This document shows, one piece after another, positions 32,716-45,485 of a stretch of DNA of 64,000 nucleotides; position 1 is the first letter of the stretch, and each line of letters opens with the position of its first letter. Source of the stretch: Hyaloscypha bicolor E (lineage: Eukaryota; Ascomycota; Leotiomycetes; Helotiales; Hyaloscyphaceae); contig NW_020194618.1 in assembly GCF_002865645.1 (NCBI RefSeq), forward strand, positions 62,001 to 126,000, written 5' to 3'. The notes under the pieces are model-generated. The model made no database searches. It worked only from the letters and a program-made list of their open reading frames with translations, and was not told where the DNA came from. The position numbers were made by a program, and so were the translations under genes.

Positions 32716-34983
32716 CTTTCTTTTTGGAGATCAATATCCTGATGGAAAGGCGGGATTCGAGAGGAAGTAATATTTCTTAACTGCCTGGCGATTTGGTTCT
32801 GCATCTTCTTTTCGGGTATAAACGGAGGATGGGGAGGCTGCACATTTGGGAGGCCCATTCGATTTTCGTTTCGGGGATCGCATAGATTCATCCTCCTCGC
32901 GGTTGATAGCATTTTGGTAGGAAGCATCCAGGGGTTAGCATTAACGAAGACACGATAATTTTCTTGCTTGTTAACTCGTCTCTTCCTGTTGGCCTTTTGC
33001 TCGGTCTCGCCGTCAAAGCCCAGATCGAGGCAAAGGGGAGCTGCAATACAACCCTTCGTCCCCGAACGGGAAGGTGGAAACGAAAAAAATCAATCCTCGT
33101 GGGGAGGTGAGGCACGTTGTCGATCAGGGCCAAGTTTGGCAATCAAAAGCAAACATGAGGCAAAAGGTCGGTATGAAGTACACCTCTTGAATGGGAGAGC
33201 TCATCTGCATGGCGATTTCGACAAGGCTTAGCGCTGTATGCTCGGCTTCCTCTCCCGAATGTTTTCATCCAAAGCCCGGTTTTGGCGTTGCTTTTTCGCT
33301 TGCAGCCGGCAAACATGAAAAGTCGGTATGGAAACCGGGGAAGTTGTGACGTGGTATTGGGGGTTCCAAGGCGCAGTTGGTGGCGTTGAAGATCTAACGG
33401 TGAGGAATTCGGAGCTAGGGTGTGTTTGTTTTCGTTTCTGGTTGTGCATGATGTTGCTCCGTTCTATTCGAGGAGGAAAAGTATTGAGTGCAACTAAAGA
33501 TGGCAACCCCCACAGTGCCCCCCCCGCTCGACCCCGCTGTCGAATCGGACCAGTACAGTATGACATCTCTGTCTTTCACACGGAGACCCCACACATCGTG
33601 AGCGACCTCCACGCTGATAATGCAGGCGAGAGGTGACGTATGGTTAGCATTGGTCCTTTGAGCCTGACGTGCAGGAAGTGCGGGAAACTGTAACATCGAA
33701 TTGTCGAATTTCAGGGGTACCAAATCCGGAAGTGAGGCTATTTTCGGATCTTTCTTGTGCGTCCAAAATGTGGAAACGAAGACGGGACTTTGCTTGCCCG
33801 CGGAGAAGTTTTGATCTGGGAGTTGCTGTTGATAGAGGCTTGCAGTTGAGAGATCCGGGTGGTTGGGGCAATGAGGCTCTTTCGGTACCTGGGCGCGAAG
33901 ATCAGTGATAACATGCGGGAGGGACTTAGAACGTGGAGAAATTGCGGGACTGGTCAGAAATTCTAGCTCATATCGAGAGCTCGTTGCCCATCGAGCGGAC
34001 GACACTCCCTGCGCCAGATGGACAACTGGAAGAATGCAAACCCAGAATAAGCAGCCAGCCATGAACATGTCTTGAGATGGGGATTAGAGGCGAATGCTGT
34101 TGAAGAAAATGCAAGGATCCCCGTCGTGTTCTCAGTATTGTGTCACGTGATGCCGCAAAAGATTTTGTAGCTGACGCGCTTCTTCGCGTCTCCGACTTAA
34201 GCTCTGCACTTCACCAGTGCTTCATCCCGAAACACCGCGAGAGGGGCAGTCTCAAGCAACGACCCCAATTGACTCCATTATTACTTCCATGATCTCAACG
34301 AAGCACATGCTTGTCAAGTCGAGCATTGGCAGGTCTTGAAGGTAAATCGATTAGCGATTCTCGTTTTTGTCACCCCGCTCCACTTTCGATATCAGTTGGA
34401 TATCAAACCAAGAGTCAAGGCCGACCGTGCTATGCGCGCTGGCATATCCTCACCTTTCCTTCCGGTCTGCCAAAGTACATCACCTTCCCATTCTAGCTTC
34501 TTGCTGCTCTCCGCCGCTGTCATGCCACTAATAGCATTCACTTGCCTCATTACGACTTCGACTGTTTGAACGGGCGCCCCATCCATTTTCTCAAATCTAT
34601 CTCTGCACATGCCTTCCCTCTTCAACCTTGTTTCCTCGCTCATTTCATTTCCACTCTCAAGGCTAACATCCTACATAGCAGTTTGCAGGCCACCTGTTAT
34701 CCTGCGACACAAGACGTTACCTTATCGACCTCCCCTCCACTCCACATCACGCAGGCGAATCGCGTCTTCTGTCAAAACCTTATCACGACATTGCGACATA
34801 GCACAAATCCTCTGAAGTGCATCAGCTTCAATACCACCACCATAAACCATACACCGTTGTCTTGCACTGCTCGGACGACACGGCCGCTTCCTGATGCACT
34901 GTTACCGTTGAAGCTGACGTGGACGCCGTCAATTTCCACCCCCTTCACACACCGGCATCGAAGTATCCTGCATCACCTTCACC
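32716..34983. other. Intergenic region upstream of the RNA-dependent RNA polymerase
   Basis: A 2.3-kb stretch without a supported gene. A minus-strand frame at 34068-33415 (217 codons) begins with a signal-like hydrophobic segment (CLFWVCILPVVHLA), but the rest shows no domain and could be chance. The plus-strand frame 34542-34991 overlaps the polymerase ATG and is best read as its 5' leader. Confidence 0.4.
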
Positions 34984-37900
34984 ATGACTAAACACCAGGC
35001 TTCTACGTCTCGTTATTATGGACCGGGAATGGATCATTCTATTATCCGGAACCACCGCTCTGCCCCACGAACAACTATCCAAACACCCATAATCCTCAAA
35101 CCATCCTTCGAGTGGCAAAAATGGGACGAGCTTGTTATCAGAGTTCGGGGCCTCGTAGATACAGAAACAACATATTCTGTGTGGAAGAACTTCAGATCCC
35201 AGGGAAATATCACCTTCATCGAGCTTTTTGAGACCAGAAGTGGACCACGAGAGATACAAGCAAAGGTCAAATTCTCTCCACCGCCTAAGGATCCCTTTTG
35301 GTTAATGTCTAAGCCAAATCCTGGTAAATACACCATGAGGGATGCCAACTACTGGTACGTGGTCAACGTTTCCATGAATGATGACAGGAGACAGGGTCTG
35401 CAAATTCAGAGTCCCATCCGAAGACACATCTTTTACGACCCCAAAATGAAGATGTCCGCTACTGCCCTCCATTTCGGCCTCATGATCAATCCGCAGTCCA
35501 TAATGCCAATGCACTCTGTTACCCCCATCCAGGAAGACTTGACGTTCGTTGTTGATCTCCTGCGCAACCGAATCGTCGCATCCTTCAATGTGCACTTTCA
35601 GGATCCGCGTACTAATGGAGCCACAGACTATCTCAGCAATTCGAAAGTGGCAGAATACAATCGAGTCAATCGGTACATGTTTCAGGTACCGTTTGGTCAA
35701 GTGGAGAAGATCCAACGAATGGACCTTAACCCTCAAGTCTTTGCCCTGGTCATCACCCTAGATTCCCCTCCTCAGTTCTACCGAAAGCGAGAGGACGAGA
35801 AAGCCGGACATGCAGACGGAAGTCTAATCTGGTCTGACTTTGATACCTGGTACCGGCAGACGGATATTGTGTATGATCCTTACCGCTTGCAAACAGCCAA
35901 GGTCACTCTTCATAAAGAGAGACCAGTTATTGACATTGGTATGCGTCCCTGAATTTATAAAAATGACTTGCTGATTAGCCAGGCCGATGGACGACATATC
36001 TCTTTGAGTTCCCCCGCTACCGAAACTCGGATGGCCTCTTTGATACAATGAAGCAGGCTTTGCAGGACTTTAACATCGAGATTCTCACCGTTCCAACTCT
36101 CACCAAGGTCCCACCTCAGGCCGCCGCCCTCTGGTCTCTGATCGACCCGGCAGTGTCTACCTCAGGTTCTGGTAACCTACTGCATCTAGAAGGCAATGAC
36201 CCCGCTATGTCCCTGCCTTTTGAGGTTCGATATCAACTGGAAGTCTGCATCTCTCGTGAAATTATCAACGAACACAACATCACCAAACCATTCGTCAAGA
36301 AGCTCGCAGAAATCGCGGCTAAGGATTCCACAAAGGCACGAGATATCCTTGAATACGTCGCAGGACAAGAAAAGCGTGTTTTCGATCCCATGTCGATTTT
36401 TAAAGACGTGGAGGCTCTTGGATTCTCCTCGAAGGCAGAAATTCCTCACTACTGTGCTTATTCTCGCAAGGCGACAATTACGCCAAGTACAATCTACTTC
36501 AGCACACCGACGGTTGAGACCACCAATCGAGTACTTCGACACTACGCCCGGGAGAACCAAGATTGCCGCTTTCTCCGCGTCCAATTTACAGATGAGCTGT
36601 TTGAGGTTTGTAAACTCAGCGCCGTTTACTAGTCTAAGCTAAACTTATCAGGGTCGTATCAATGCTTGTGCCGAGAAGCAGAGAAACGATGAACTCTTCA
36701 CCCGTGTTTACCGAACTCTTTTCAATGGTATCCAGATCGGGGATCGCCATTACGAGTTCTTGGCATTCGGCAACTCTCAATTCCGTGAGAATGGTGCCTA
36801 CTTCTTCTGCCCGACAGACCATCTATCCTGTGACGATATCCGCTACTGGATGGGGAATTTCTCTGATATCAAGGTCGTTGCGAAATATGCAGCTCGATTG
36901 GGTCAATGCTTCTCCACAACGAGAGCTATCAACGGACTTTCGAAGCCTGATATCGTAAAGATTCCTGACGTGTTCCTGGGGCAAAATAAGGAATACTGCT
37001 CAACGGATGGAGTCGGCAAGATTTCTCCCTTCCTTGCACAGATGATTGCGGCAGAGCTAGGTATTCGTTCAAACACAGCACCATCTGCCTTCCAATTCCG
37101 ACTTGGCGGATGTAAAGGCATACTCGTTGTTTGGCCTGAAGCTAAGGACAAGGAAGTACACATTCGAAAGAGCCAGCAGAAATTCACTGCTACTTACAAC
37201 GGCCTTGAAATCATCAGATGCTCTCACTTGTCCTGCGCCACTCTCAATCGGCAGACAATTACGATCCTGTCATCCCTCGGTGTCGAAGACGACGTATTCT
37301 TGAAGATGCTTACTGAACAGCTTGAGAACTATCAGAGTGCTATGAGTAACGACGACCTAGCTGTTAGTCTCCTATTGAGATACATCGATGACAACCAGAT
37401 GACAATCAATATTGCCACCATGATCCGAAACGGCTTCATGGCCGAGAGAGATCCATTTGTGATGTCCCTGCTTCACCTTTGGCGCGCCTGGTCCATCAAG
37501 CTCCTCAAGGAAAAGGCTAAGATCATTGTTGAGAACGGGGCATTTGTTCTTGGTTGCGTAGACGAGACCGGAACGTTGCGAGGATACGCGAAGCCCACAG
37601 TGGCTCCCGGCGAGCAGCTCACGAAGGATGAGTTGCCACAAATTTTCCTGCAGATTCCAGACAAGACCGATCCAAATCGGTATAATGTCATTCAAGGCAT
37701 CTGTCTTGTTGGGCGGAACCCGTCTCTGCACCCTGGCGATCTCAGAGTCGTGGAGGCAGTCGACGTTGAAGCCTTGCATCATCTCAGAGATGTTGTGGTC
37801 TTTCCATTGAAAGGCGAGCGCGACGTCCCGAGCATGTGTTCCGGAGGTGATCTTGATGGTGATGACTTTTTCGTCATTTGGGATAAGGACTTGAGACCAC

Positions 37901-39567
37901 CGGAGTGGAACTGTGAACCGATGAACTATTCTGCTCCTCCACCAAAGGAGCACAATCGACCAGTCGAAGTCACTGATTTGATGAAGTTCTTCGTCCGCTT
38001 CATGAAGAATGATTCCCTACCGACAATTGCACATGCTCACCTCGCTCAATCAGACTTCCTCGAAGGCAGTGTTAAGGACCCAAAATGTACGTGGACCCCC
38101 CTTGTTCAGTTGTGAATCAACTGACATATAGAAGGCCTTGAACTCGCAGCCTTGCACTCTAAGGCAGTCGACTATGTGAAGACGGGCGAGCCAGCTCAGA
38201 TGCCGAAGCGTCTGCGTCCTGGCAAATGGCCACACTTCATGGAGAAGCGGCACAAGCCGAAAGACGCTCAGTATCACTCGAACAGGATCCTTGGCCAACT
38301 TTATGATAAGGTTGAGACTGTCAATTTCAAGCCCCAGTACGAAGAACCATTCGACAAGCGAATATTGCGAGCATACTCGTTGGATGACGATATATTGAAG
38401 ACTGCTCGTCAACTCAAGGGCAAGTACGACAGGGAAATGCGTCAGATTTTGGCTCACCACGAAGTCAAGACGGAATTCGAAATTTGGTCAACCTTTGTGC
38501 TCTCCAAGCCCCGCGTCGGCAGCGACTACAAGCTTCAGGAAGAGATTGGCAGAATTTCTGACGGTCTGAAGGACAAGTATCGCACTGAATGCATTAAGCA
38601 CGCTGGCAGTAAAGATTTCGCCGTTCTTGGACCTTTCGTGGCCGCCATGTACAAGGTTACTAAGGAGGAAATGGACATCATGCTGGCGGAGTGCCGCTCA
38701 ATGAAGATTGTCGGCGGCAGAGAGGTACCGAGACGCAAAATGGAGCCGAAATCCATGCCCTTGATGTCATTTCCATGGCTATTTGAGAAGGAACTTGGCC
38801 GCATCGCTACTGGCATTGATGTCTCCGACGATCTTGAGGATCTGGGCCTGGCTCCTCTGACTCTTGGCGAGGCTGGCCATACGCGAAAGCGACAAGGTGG
38901 CGGACTTGTTGATGTCGACGATTACATTCAGCAAGAAGACGGTATCATTGTTCATCGTGGCGAAGAACTTGACTTGTTCCGCCATGACGGTGACTCCGAC
39001 GATCTCTCTGATGATGGCAATCTCGATATCAGAGACTCGCATGACTTCACAATGGGCGGCTCCGGAGAGCTTGTTCTGGCAACTGAGTTCCACATAGACT
39101 CACCAATCCTTGAGCACTTGCGCAGTGGTACTGGAGTTGAAGACGTTGTTCCGAGAACCATCTTGGACGGATTTGATGACCCGCGAGAGGTGCAATCCTA
39201 TGACTCTACCGGCTCGAGACCGTCGTATTTCAAGAGTTGGCGACGAAGCTCATCACCCAACACTAATAATGCTGAGGGAAGCTCACCTGCGACTTCAGAC
39301 CATGCGTCTGTTGCGACGCCTACTTCATCTCCCGTCGTCGACATCGCTGCCAATACCGCCGATCCAGAGCCTCCCGAGGAAGTTGAAGAAGAGATTGTTG
39401 AGCTCAAGATCAAGGAGTCGCCTTTGGAGAAGTTGTCAAAATTTGTTGGCGGATTAGCATCTGAAGCAACTCGTTCGGAGGAGGACGGTGTCGTGGAGGA
39501 AGAGGTCATGCCAGTTGAGATCAAGGGCTCTGTTTTGGACAAGTTGGCTCGCATGATGGACTCTTAA
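34984..39567 (+). CDS. Cellular RNA-dependent RNA polymerase (RNA silencing, SAD-1/Rdp1 type)
   Basis: Exons are 34984-35938, 35983-36605, 36652-38086 and 38135-39567, with introns of 44, 46 and 48 bp; the product is 1481 aa. The catalytic double-psi beta-barrel signature is GGDLDGDDFFVIWD, with Asp926, 928 and 930 as metal ligands. Upstream conserved blocks include STDGVGKISPFLAQ, SAFQFRLGGCKGILVVWP and CVDETGTLRGYAKP, followed by LVGRNPSLHPGDLR. The order and size match eukaryotic silencing RdRPs, which copy aberrant or unpaired transcripts into double-stranded RNA for Dicer. About the last 270 residues form an acidic, Ser-rich tail (DDSDDLSDDGN-type runs) outside the core fold. Paralogy class (SAD-1, QDE-1 or RRP-3 like) is not certain; SAD-1/Rdp1 type is preferred. 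The start is the first ATG that keeps the N-terminal fold; an additional 5' exon is possible. Confidence 0.93.
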
Positions 39568-40130
39568 GTTTCTCCTGATCTCTGGTCTCCGTGAGGAGTG
39601 AGCTGGTGGTTCTTTCCCGTCCTTTGTAGTGGGCACTTCTGGGTTGATGAAGTTTGCATTGTGATCTCGTGGTGGGTTGCAGACAAGGGGTTTCCTTCTT
39701 TTTCGGTTGTTTCACTTCATGCTGCCTCAGCTGCAGTGAGTATCGGGTTTATTGCATGGGATTTTATGGATGTGAGCATCAGCGAAGGACACGGCGTTGC
39801 ATTGCAATGGTTAGATCACATCTGGCAAGAACAGCGGCATATCGTATGGCGTTGGTTTTGATTGGTGATCAGCAGCAAGCTGTTTTTCAGATAGACGCCA
39901 CAACAAATGGAGCAATTATTGCGCAACCTCATCCTTCTCTATGATGATATGTTTTCATGCTTTATATTTTTATGGGTCTCCCATGATACCTTTTACAAGT
40001 TTTGAGTGCTGGTCTCTTGGTGGTCGTCATATTCGCCATCCATTCTCCATATTCCGCGCACTTTTCTATCGGAAATTCTTTTCCTCTGATCCAATAGTCA
40101 AAATTTCAACTCCAGTTTGCGATCCCTCAC
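39568..40130. other. Convergent intergenic region between RdRP and DUG3 genes
   Basis: Holds the 3' ends of two convergent genes. No additional gene is supported. Confidence 0.5.
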
Positions 40131-41310
40131 TCAAACACCAATCTCCTCAACCGTCACAGTGCCATCAGGACCAACCAAGACAACCCGATTCTTCTCAATT
40201 AACGTCCACTCCTTTTCTTTATACGTCGTCGGCTCACTCGCAACAATAGCATGCTTCCCATGATCTCCCGCATCCCGCCTCGCATGAGGGTTGTGTCCCT
40301 CAGCACCCTCAGCCGCCTTCTTCCCACTCACAGCCTTCCCATTCCCCTTCCCATGCGGACCCTTTGCTCCGTCAGGATGATCAGGGAACTGTCTATTCAA
40401 CGTCACGCCTGCAGCCGTAGAATAGTAAAGGGAAGGAGGCTGCTCAGTAGCATGATTCCGGTACCTACACGCAACAAGCGACCGTCCATCCGTAACGCAG
40501 ATATTCAGATCATTAGGCTCTGCTTTCGCACCCAGCTCAGACTTCTGGATTTCAATGATCGTGGAGATCGTTTGCACTAGAGCGGCGTGCATTTCTTCGA
40601 CGCTGTGGTAATGCTCCCACGCCGCTGGGAATGACGCCTCGCTTTCTTCTCCGGAGTAAGGGTTTGGGTTGTGAGAAGTAGAGGGGGGACACAGGTTCGT
40701 CATGAGGAGGGCGGCGAAGTGTTCCGTGTCGGTGCCGCCTTGGATGTGCGCGTATGTTTCTTGGGACATGGCGGCGCAGAGGGCGCGCTTGATGAGGGCA
40801 AAGGAGGAGATGTAGCCGTTGTGCATTATGGTGTGGATGCCGAAGGTAAAGGGGTGGTTATTGGTTGGTGTGATGGCTGTCGCTGTCGCCGCTCGAATGT
40901 GTGCCAGGAGGACAGGGGAGGACGTGTTGGCGCAGAGGCTGCGGAAGTTGGAATCGTGGAGGGGAGGTTGGATAGATTTGTAAAGTGCGGGGTGCAATGT
41001 GGGCTTGGTTGAGGAAGATGGAGAGAAGGTTGAGAGGTCGGGGCTATACCAGGCCATACCGAAGCCATCGACATTGAAGAGGCGGTTGCGGGTAGTTACT
41101 TCGGCTTCAGTTGTGTATTGGGTGTGGGCTGAGGGGTCGTGGGAGAGGAGCTTAGGGAGGTAGTGTTCGTGGACTTGTTTGGAAAGGGCGTGGACAGGTG
41201 CTGAAAGAGTTAGATGGGATTGAGAGGGAGGAAGGGAGGCGCATACTGACGAGGGCGTCTTCTAGAAGACATGGCTCCGTTGCGGAGATGTAAGCAAACC
41301 AACGACACAT
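40131..41310 (-). CDS. DUG3: Class II glutamine amidotransferase, DUG3-type (glutathione degradation)
   Basis: Exons are 41310-41247 and 41200-40131, with a 46-bp intron; the product is 377 aa. The first exon gives MCRWFAYISATEPCLLEDALV, placing the Ntn-hydrolase nucleophile at Cys2, ready to be exposed by removal of Met1; splicing continues TPVHALSKQV. Conserved class II features are RNRLFNVDGFGMAWYS, LLAHIRAATATAITPTNNHP, FGIHTIMHNGYIS and GGTDTEHFAALL. In yeast, Dug3 with Dug2 forms the cytosolic complex that removes glutamate from glutathione. The segment near the C-terminus (GPHGKGNGKAVSGKKAAEG) is a low-complexity loop. Size is close to yeast Dug3 (about 360 aa). It converges with the RdRP gene. 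Confidence 0.92.
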
Positions 41311-42570
41311 GGCGAGAACTTCCAGTGAGTATCAATTGGCCTTGAGAGAAGAGAAGAAAGTGGCTGAGGTCAAAGTCTAATCTCAAGCAAATGATTGACC
41401 ACGAACTGAAATATTGGAATTGTTTCGAGACGAAAGCAAGGGAGAATGAAGAGAGAAAAGGAAGAGAAATATCACAAACTCATGCGTCCGATCTTACCGA
41501 GTCGTAAACCAGGAAGCTAGCTCGTGGGTAGGTGATCCAGTTGCAGTGCGTCGTTATGCGATGACGATGCAGGAATGCAGATGGAGGCAATGGCAGTGGC
41601 GCCGGAAAAGCTTGATTTTGGAGGGGGGCAGCCCCGCATTGGATCTGCCCCTGACGATTGTTCACACTCTTGAAGCGGAGAGAATATAATCTCTTGCATC
41701 TTGCACTTCCTCTACTGCGATGCCAAGGGGCAATGTTGGACCATGCAGAGTAATATCGCTCCGTATCCAGCAAGTAGCTTGGATGAAAGACTACCCCATC
41801 AAGTCAGTCTCCAAAACTCTTGAATTTCAGAGTAAATATGATTTCACGGCGATTCCCCAAGCCTTGTCGTTTCCCTGAAGAGCCTGAATCAGAAGGGTTT
41901 CCAGATCTCCTTCTGGTAAACTCAACCTCTTGCTCCACAAATCTTTGGTCTTCGAAGCTGGTCAGTCTCAATGGGGAGTTTGCAATCGACCTACCAACCT
42001 CAAACGTTGCGTCTACCCAGACAACCTAGCGGACACTTGTACGTACTGTGATGGTTTGTACACTACTACACTTGCAATGGAGGATGAAAGAAACAGAGAT
42101 CTCCAGCTCGAACCTCGGGCTCGAGAGGAGAGAAGCGGGCCCTAGCGGACCGAGTAAGCGCATGAGGTGTAGTTCGTCCATTTTGGGATTAGTTTAAGTC
42201 GCAACCTCTTTCTAATTTCCACACGCTTAACTTTCTTCTTCCAGTGACATCAAAATATCCGAATTAATCGAGCCTTCTCTCAGGGCGTCATCATGCTTTT
42301 TCCATCCAGAATGCAAAAAAGCACATTGTTTCGCATGGCTACCAAATTTGCCGCACAACTGAAGCGCCTTCGCTTCCACCACGAATCGGACTTTCCCGTG
42401 GCGTCCAGAGGACCTCAACAGTTCTGCCGGGCATTTCCACCGTCACTTTCACCCAACCTCTTGAATTTCCGAGCCATCGGATCACGCTTGCGAGAAATAT
42501 GGCTGGATTTCCGACATGCTGCTGAAATACAATGAAACTGCATTGAGAGCTTGCCGTTAATTTTCACGCA
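41311..42570. other. Divergent intergenic region between DUG3 and the STAND gene
   Basis: About 1.3 kb carrying the two promoters. Several small frames occur on both strands but none has a recognisable domain or coding context. Confidence 0.5.
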
Positions 42571-45485
42571 ATGGACCCATTGACCGCCCTTTCGACGGCA
42601 GGAACCCTGAGCCAATTTGTCGATTTTGCACTCAAGATCTTGACAACAGGTCACCAGTTATACTCTGGATCACTCGCATCACTCTCGGCATATGAAGAGC
42701 TGAAATGTGTGGCAAGGGACTTATCAGGGCTCGCCAAGAGGTTGAGCCACGCACCGCGACATGATGGTGTTTCGGAGGCCTTGCAGGATGGAGCTGTTCT
42801 TGAAGATCACTGCAAAAAATGTGAGACTGCTATTCAGGATTTGATGGACCACCTCAGGACGCTCAAAGTGCAAGGAAAGAAAGGATCTCTGAAGGGTTTT
42901 CGACCAGCGCTGAAGGCGACCTGGGCTCAGAAGGACTTAGAAGCCTTGATCCAGAAGCTGCAAGGAGTTAGGAAATCTCTTGATAGCTGGCTGCTTGATA
43001 TCAGGTAAGAATAACGACCGTTTTCGTGTTAATATCGGATGTTTATAATTCCTGTGTCAGCATCGATTCTGTATCATTACAGCAGGGAGAGCGATTTGCC
43101 CGTCTCGATGACAAGTCCCAAATGATCATAACCGCTCTGCTTGACTCACATAGCTCTCTTCCAAGCTACGTATTGGATCAGAGAACAGCCGTTGCACAAA
43201 TGCTTGATCGGCTGGACTTGGCTGTCGGCAGCTTAACCAGATCAGCTCCAGGGGAAATTTTCACTGGCGAGTTTTCTCCACGAGCTGAAAATTCTAAGAA
43301 TACTATCTCTGAGAGGACCACTCCAATTCAAGCTTTAGCAGACGAGTTGAAGCTCAAGCAAGAAGTTGAGGCATCGATTCTCGAAAATTTACGGTTCTCG
43401 ACTACGACCGACCGGCTCGAAGAGGTATCCGAAGCACATCAAAGCACCTTCAAACGGATTTTCGAGCCACAGAAAGACAACGCATGGAGCTGCTTCTCAT
43501 CTTGGTTGAAATCTGGAGATGGTGTTTATTGGATCAATGGAAAAGCAGGATCTGGAAAATCTGGCTTGATGCGATATATCTATCACCACCCCAAAACACA
43601 GCAGGAGCTATCCGAATGGGCAGGCCCCACAACGCTCATCAGAGCGGGTTTCTTCTTCTGGAATACAGGTACAAAAGAGCAAAGATCTCAACTTGGTCTT
43701 CTACGAGCTCTCCTTTTCGAAATCCTCGACGGATCTCGAGATTTGATACCTGTAGTCCTGCCCTGGCTCTGGGCTAGATCCTATTCGCAGGCGCTCGATC
43801 CACTGACGCCTCACTCGCCAGAGAAGAAGCTGTCATTGTCCAGTTTAACACAAGCTTTTACCATCCTTGTGCAGCAGACGAAAGTCCCGCTGAAACTTTG
43901 TTTGTTCATTGATGGTCTGGACGAGTACGAAGGAGACTTTAGCAAGATTGTGGGTGTATTCGAGGGGCTCTCTCGCTCCCAAAATGTCAAACTTTGTGTC
44001 TCAAGCCAGCCATTGATCGTGTTTGAGGACACATTTTCCGCCTTTCCTGGTCTCAAGTTGCAGGATCTGACACTCAACGATGTCGAGAAATATGTCAAGG
44101 AAGAGCTGACAACAAGTGAGAGATATCAGCAACTTGCAGCGAAAGAACCCATCCCCGCCGCCGAGCTGGAGCAAGAAATTGTTACCTCTGCGGATGGGGT
44201 GTTTCTTTGGGTTCGACTTGTTGTCGAGTGTCTGTTGAGCGGTTTCGGAAATGACAACGGTGTCCACGATTTGCAAAGCAGACTTCGAGTTCTTCCCACA
44301 GATCTCAAGCAGCTCTATCATCATCTGTTAATGAACAAGATTGACCCCGTTTACATGGATGACGCTACGAAAATGTTCAAGATCATACGGGAGACTAAAG
44401 ATTCGGAACTTAGTGTCCTTGCATTTGCTCTTACTGACGAGAGTTACTTTGAGAAGGCAATCACCAGCCCACTTCGTCCGTGGAATGAAGGGGAAATAAC
44501 GTCCGCTTGCCAGAAAATGGAAGATCGAATGAAAGCTCGTTGTGCTGGCTTGATCGAAATCTCCGGTACAGTCACAGAAGCGCTGTACGAGCCGGCGTCG
44601 AAGGCAAATGGCAAAGTGCAATATCTCCACCGGACAGTCAGGGATTATCTGGAAAAGCCTGAAATCCACAATTTGATAACTTCTCACATCAAGAAGCTCC
44701 AATTCGATGCAAATATCAGTCTGCTCCAATCGTCGCTGCTTCAGCTGAAGATCATTCCCAAACACAATACACAGTCCAGATTTTGGGATCTGGCCAGAGA
44801 GGCTATGCAATACGCTTCGGCCGCGGATTTGAGCACTGAATCCCACATGGCATTGGTCCATGAATTAGGAAAGACAATAAAGGCGCACAGGAGAACTTCC
44901 ACCAGCTTCTATCCGGAAAAGTGGTCGGAGTCATTCCTGGCAGTTGCTGTTCAATACAATCTGTGGTCCTACGTTGAAAAGCAACTCAGTTCCCAAGAAC
45001 TCCTTAAACAAGGGGTGACTGTCCGAACTCTCCTGGCGTACGCTCTTGGAGCACGAAGCTTTCATAACTATGATGTCGCACACAACAAGGAGATGGTTGG
45101 CCTTCTCCTGAAGCATGCAACAAAGAACGGAACGAACTCCAACATATTTAAGACGTCAAGTATCTGGCAACAGGTGCTCCAGCCTCTCGAGGAACGGTAC
45201 TTGGAGCAAGAATTCTTTGTCCGTCAGTTTGATGTGATCAGGCTATTCTTGCAATACGGAGCGGATCCGCAAGCTATCTGCATTCTCAAAGATGGGAGGG
45301 AGCTTACGGCAGATACGATTATTCGAGAGGGACTACCCAAATATCCGCATCCTGCTACTGAGGATATACTGCGCATGCTAGATGTTCAAGAAGCTCTTGA
45401 GAAGCCCAAGCCCTCGGTGATTCAGCGCTTTTCTTCGTGGTCAGCGCGCAAACCCAAGGCAAAGAACACGACGGCACTCATATGA
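42571..45485 (+). CDS. STAND NTPase with NACHT domain (fungal NLR-like protein)
   Basis: Exons are 42571-43004 and 43061-45485, with a 56-bp intron; the product is 952 aa. Residues 1 to about 150 (MDPLTALSTAGTLSQFVDF, helical and amphipathic) match the fungal N-terminal domain common in STAND proteins. The NACHT nucleotide-binding domain has Walker A GKAGSGKS (about 305-312) and Walker B LCLFIDGLDEYEG (Asp429). After it come the ADGVFLWVRLVVECLL and YLHRTVRDYL motifs seen in this fungal subgroup. The C-terminal part is helical, with one or two ankyrin-like pieces (VIRLFLQYGADPQA) rather than a clear repeat array. Fungal NLR-like proteins act in non-self recognition and programmed cell death; the ligand and output here are unknown. 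Confidence 0.92.

Noticed and set aside
33415..34068. 217-codon minus-strand frame with a signal-like start
   Set aside because: Beyond the hydrophobic start there is no recognisable domain and no splice partner; left as part of the intergenic description.
34542..34991. 149-codon frame overlapping the RdRP start
   Set aside because: Low-complexity, no domain, and it overlaps the polymerase ATG; best read as 5' leader sequence.
35034..39554. Several long antisense frames across the RdRP gene
   Set aside because: They follow the codon pattern of the strongly supported sense gene and show no domain.
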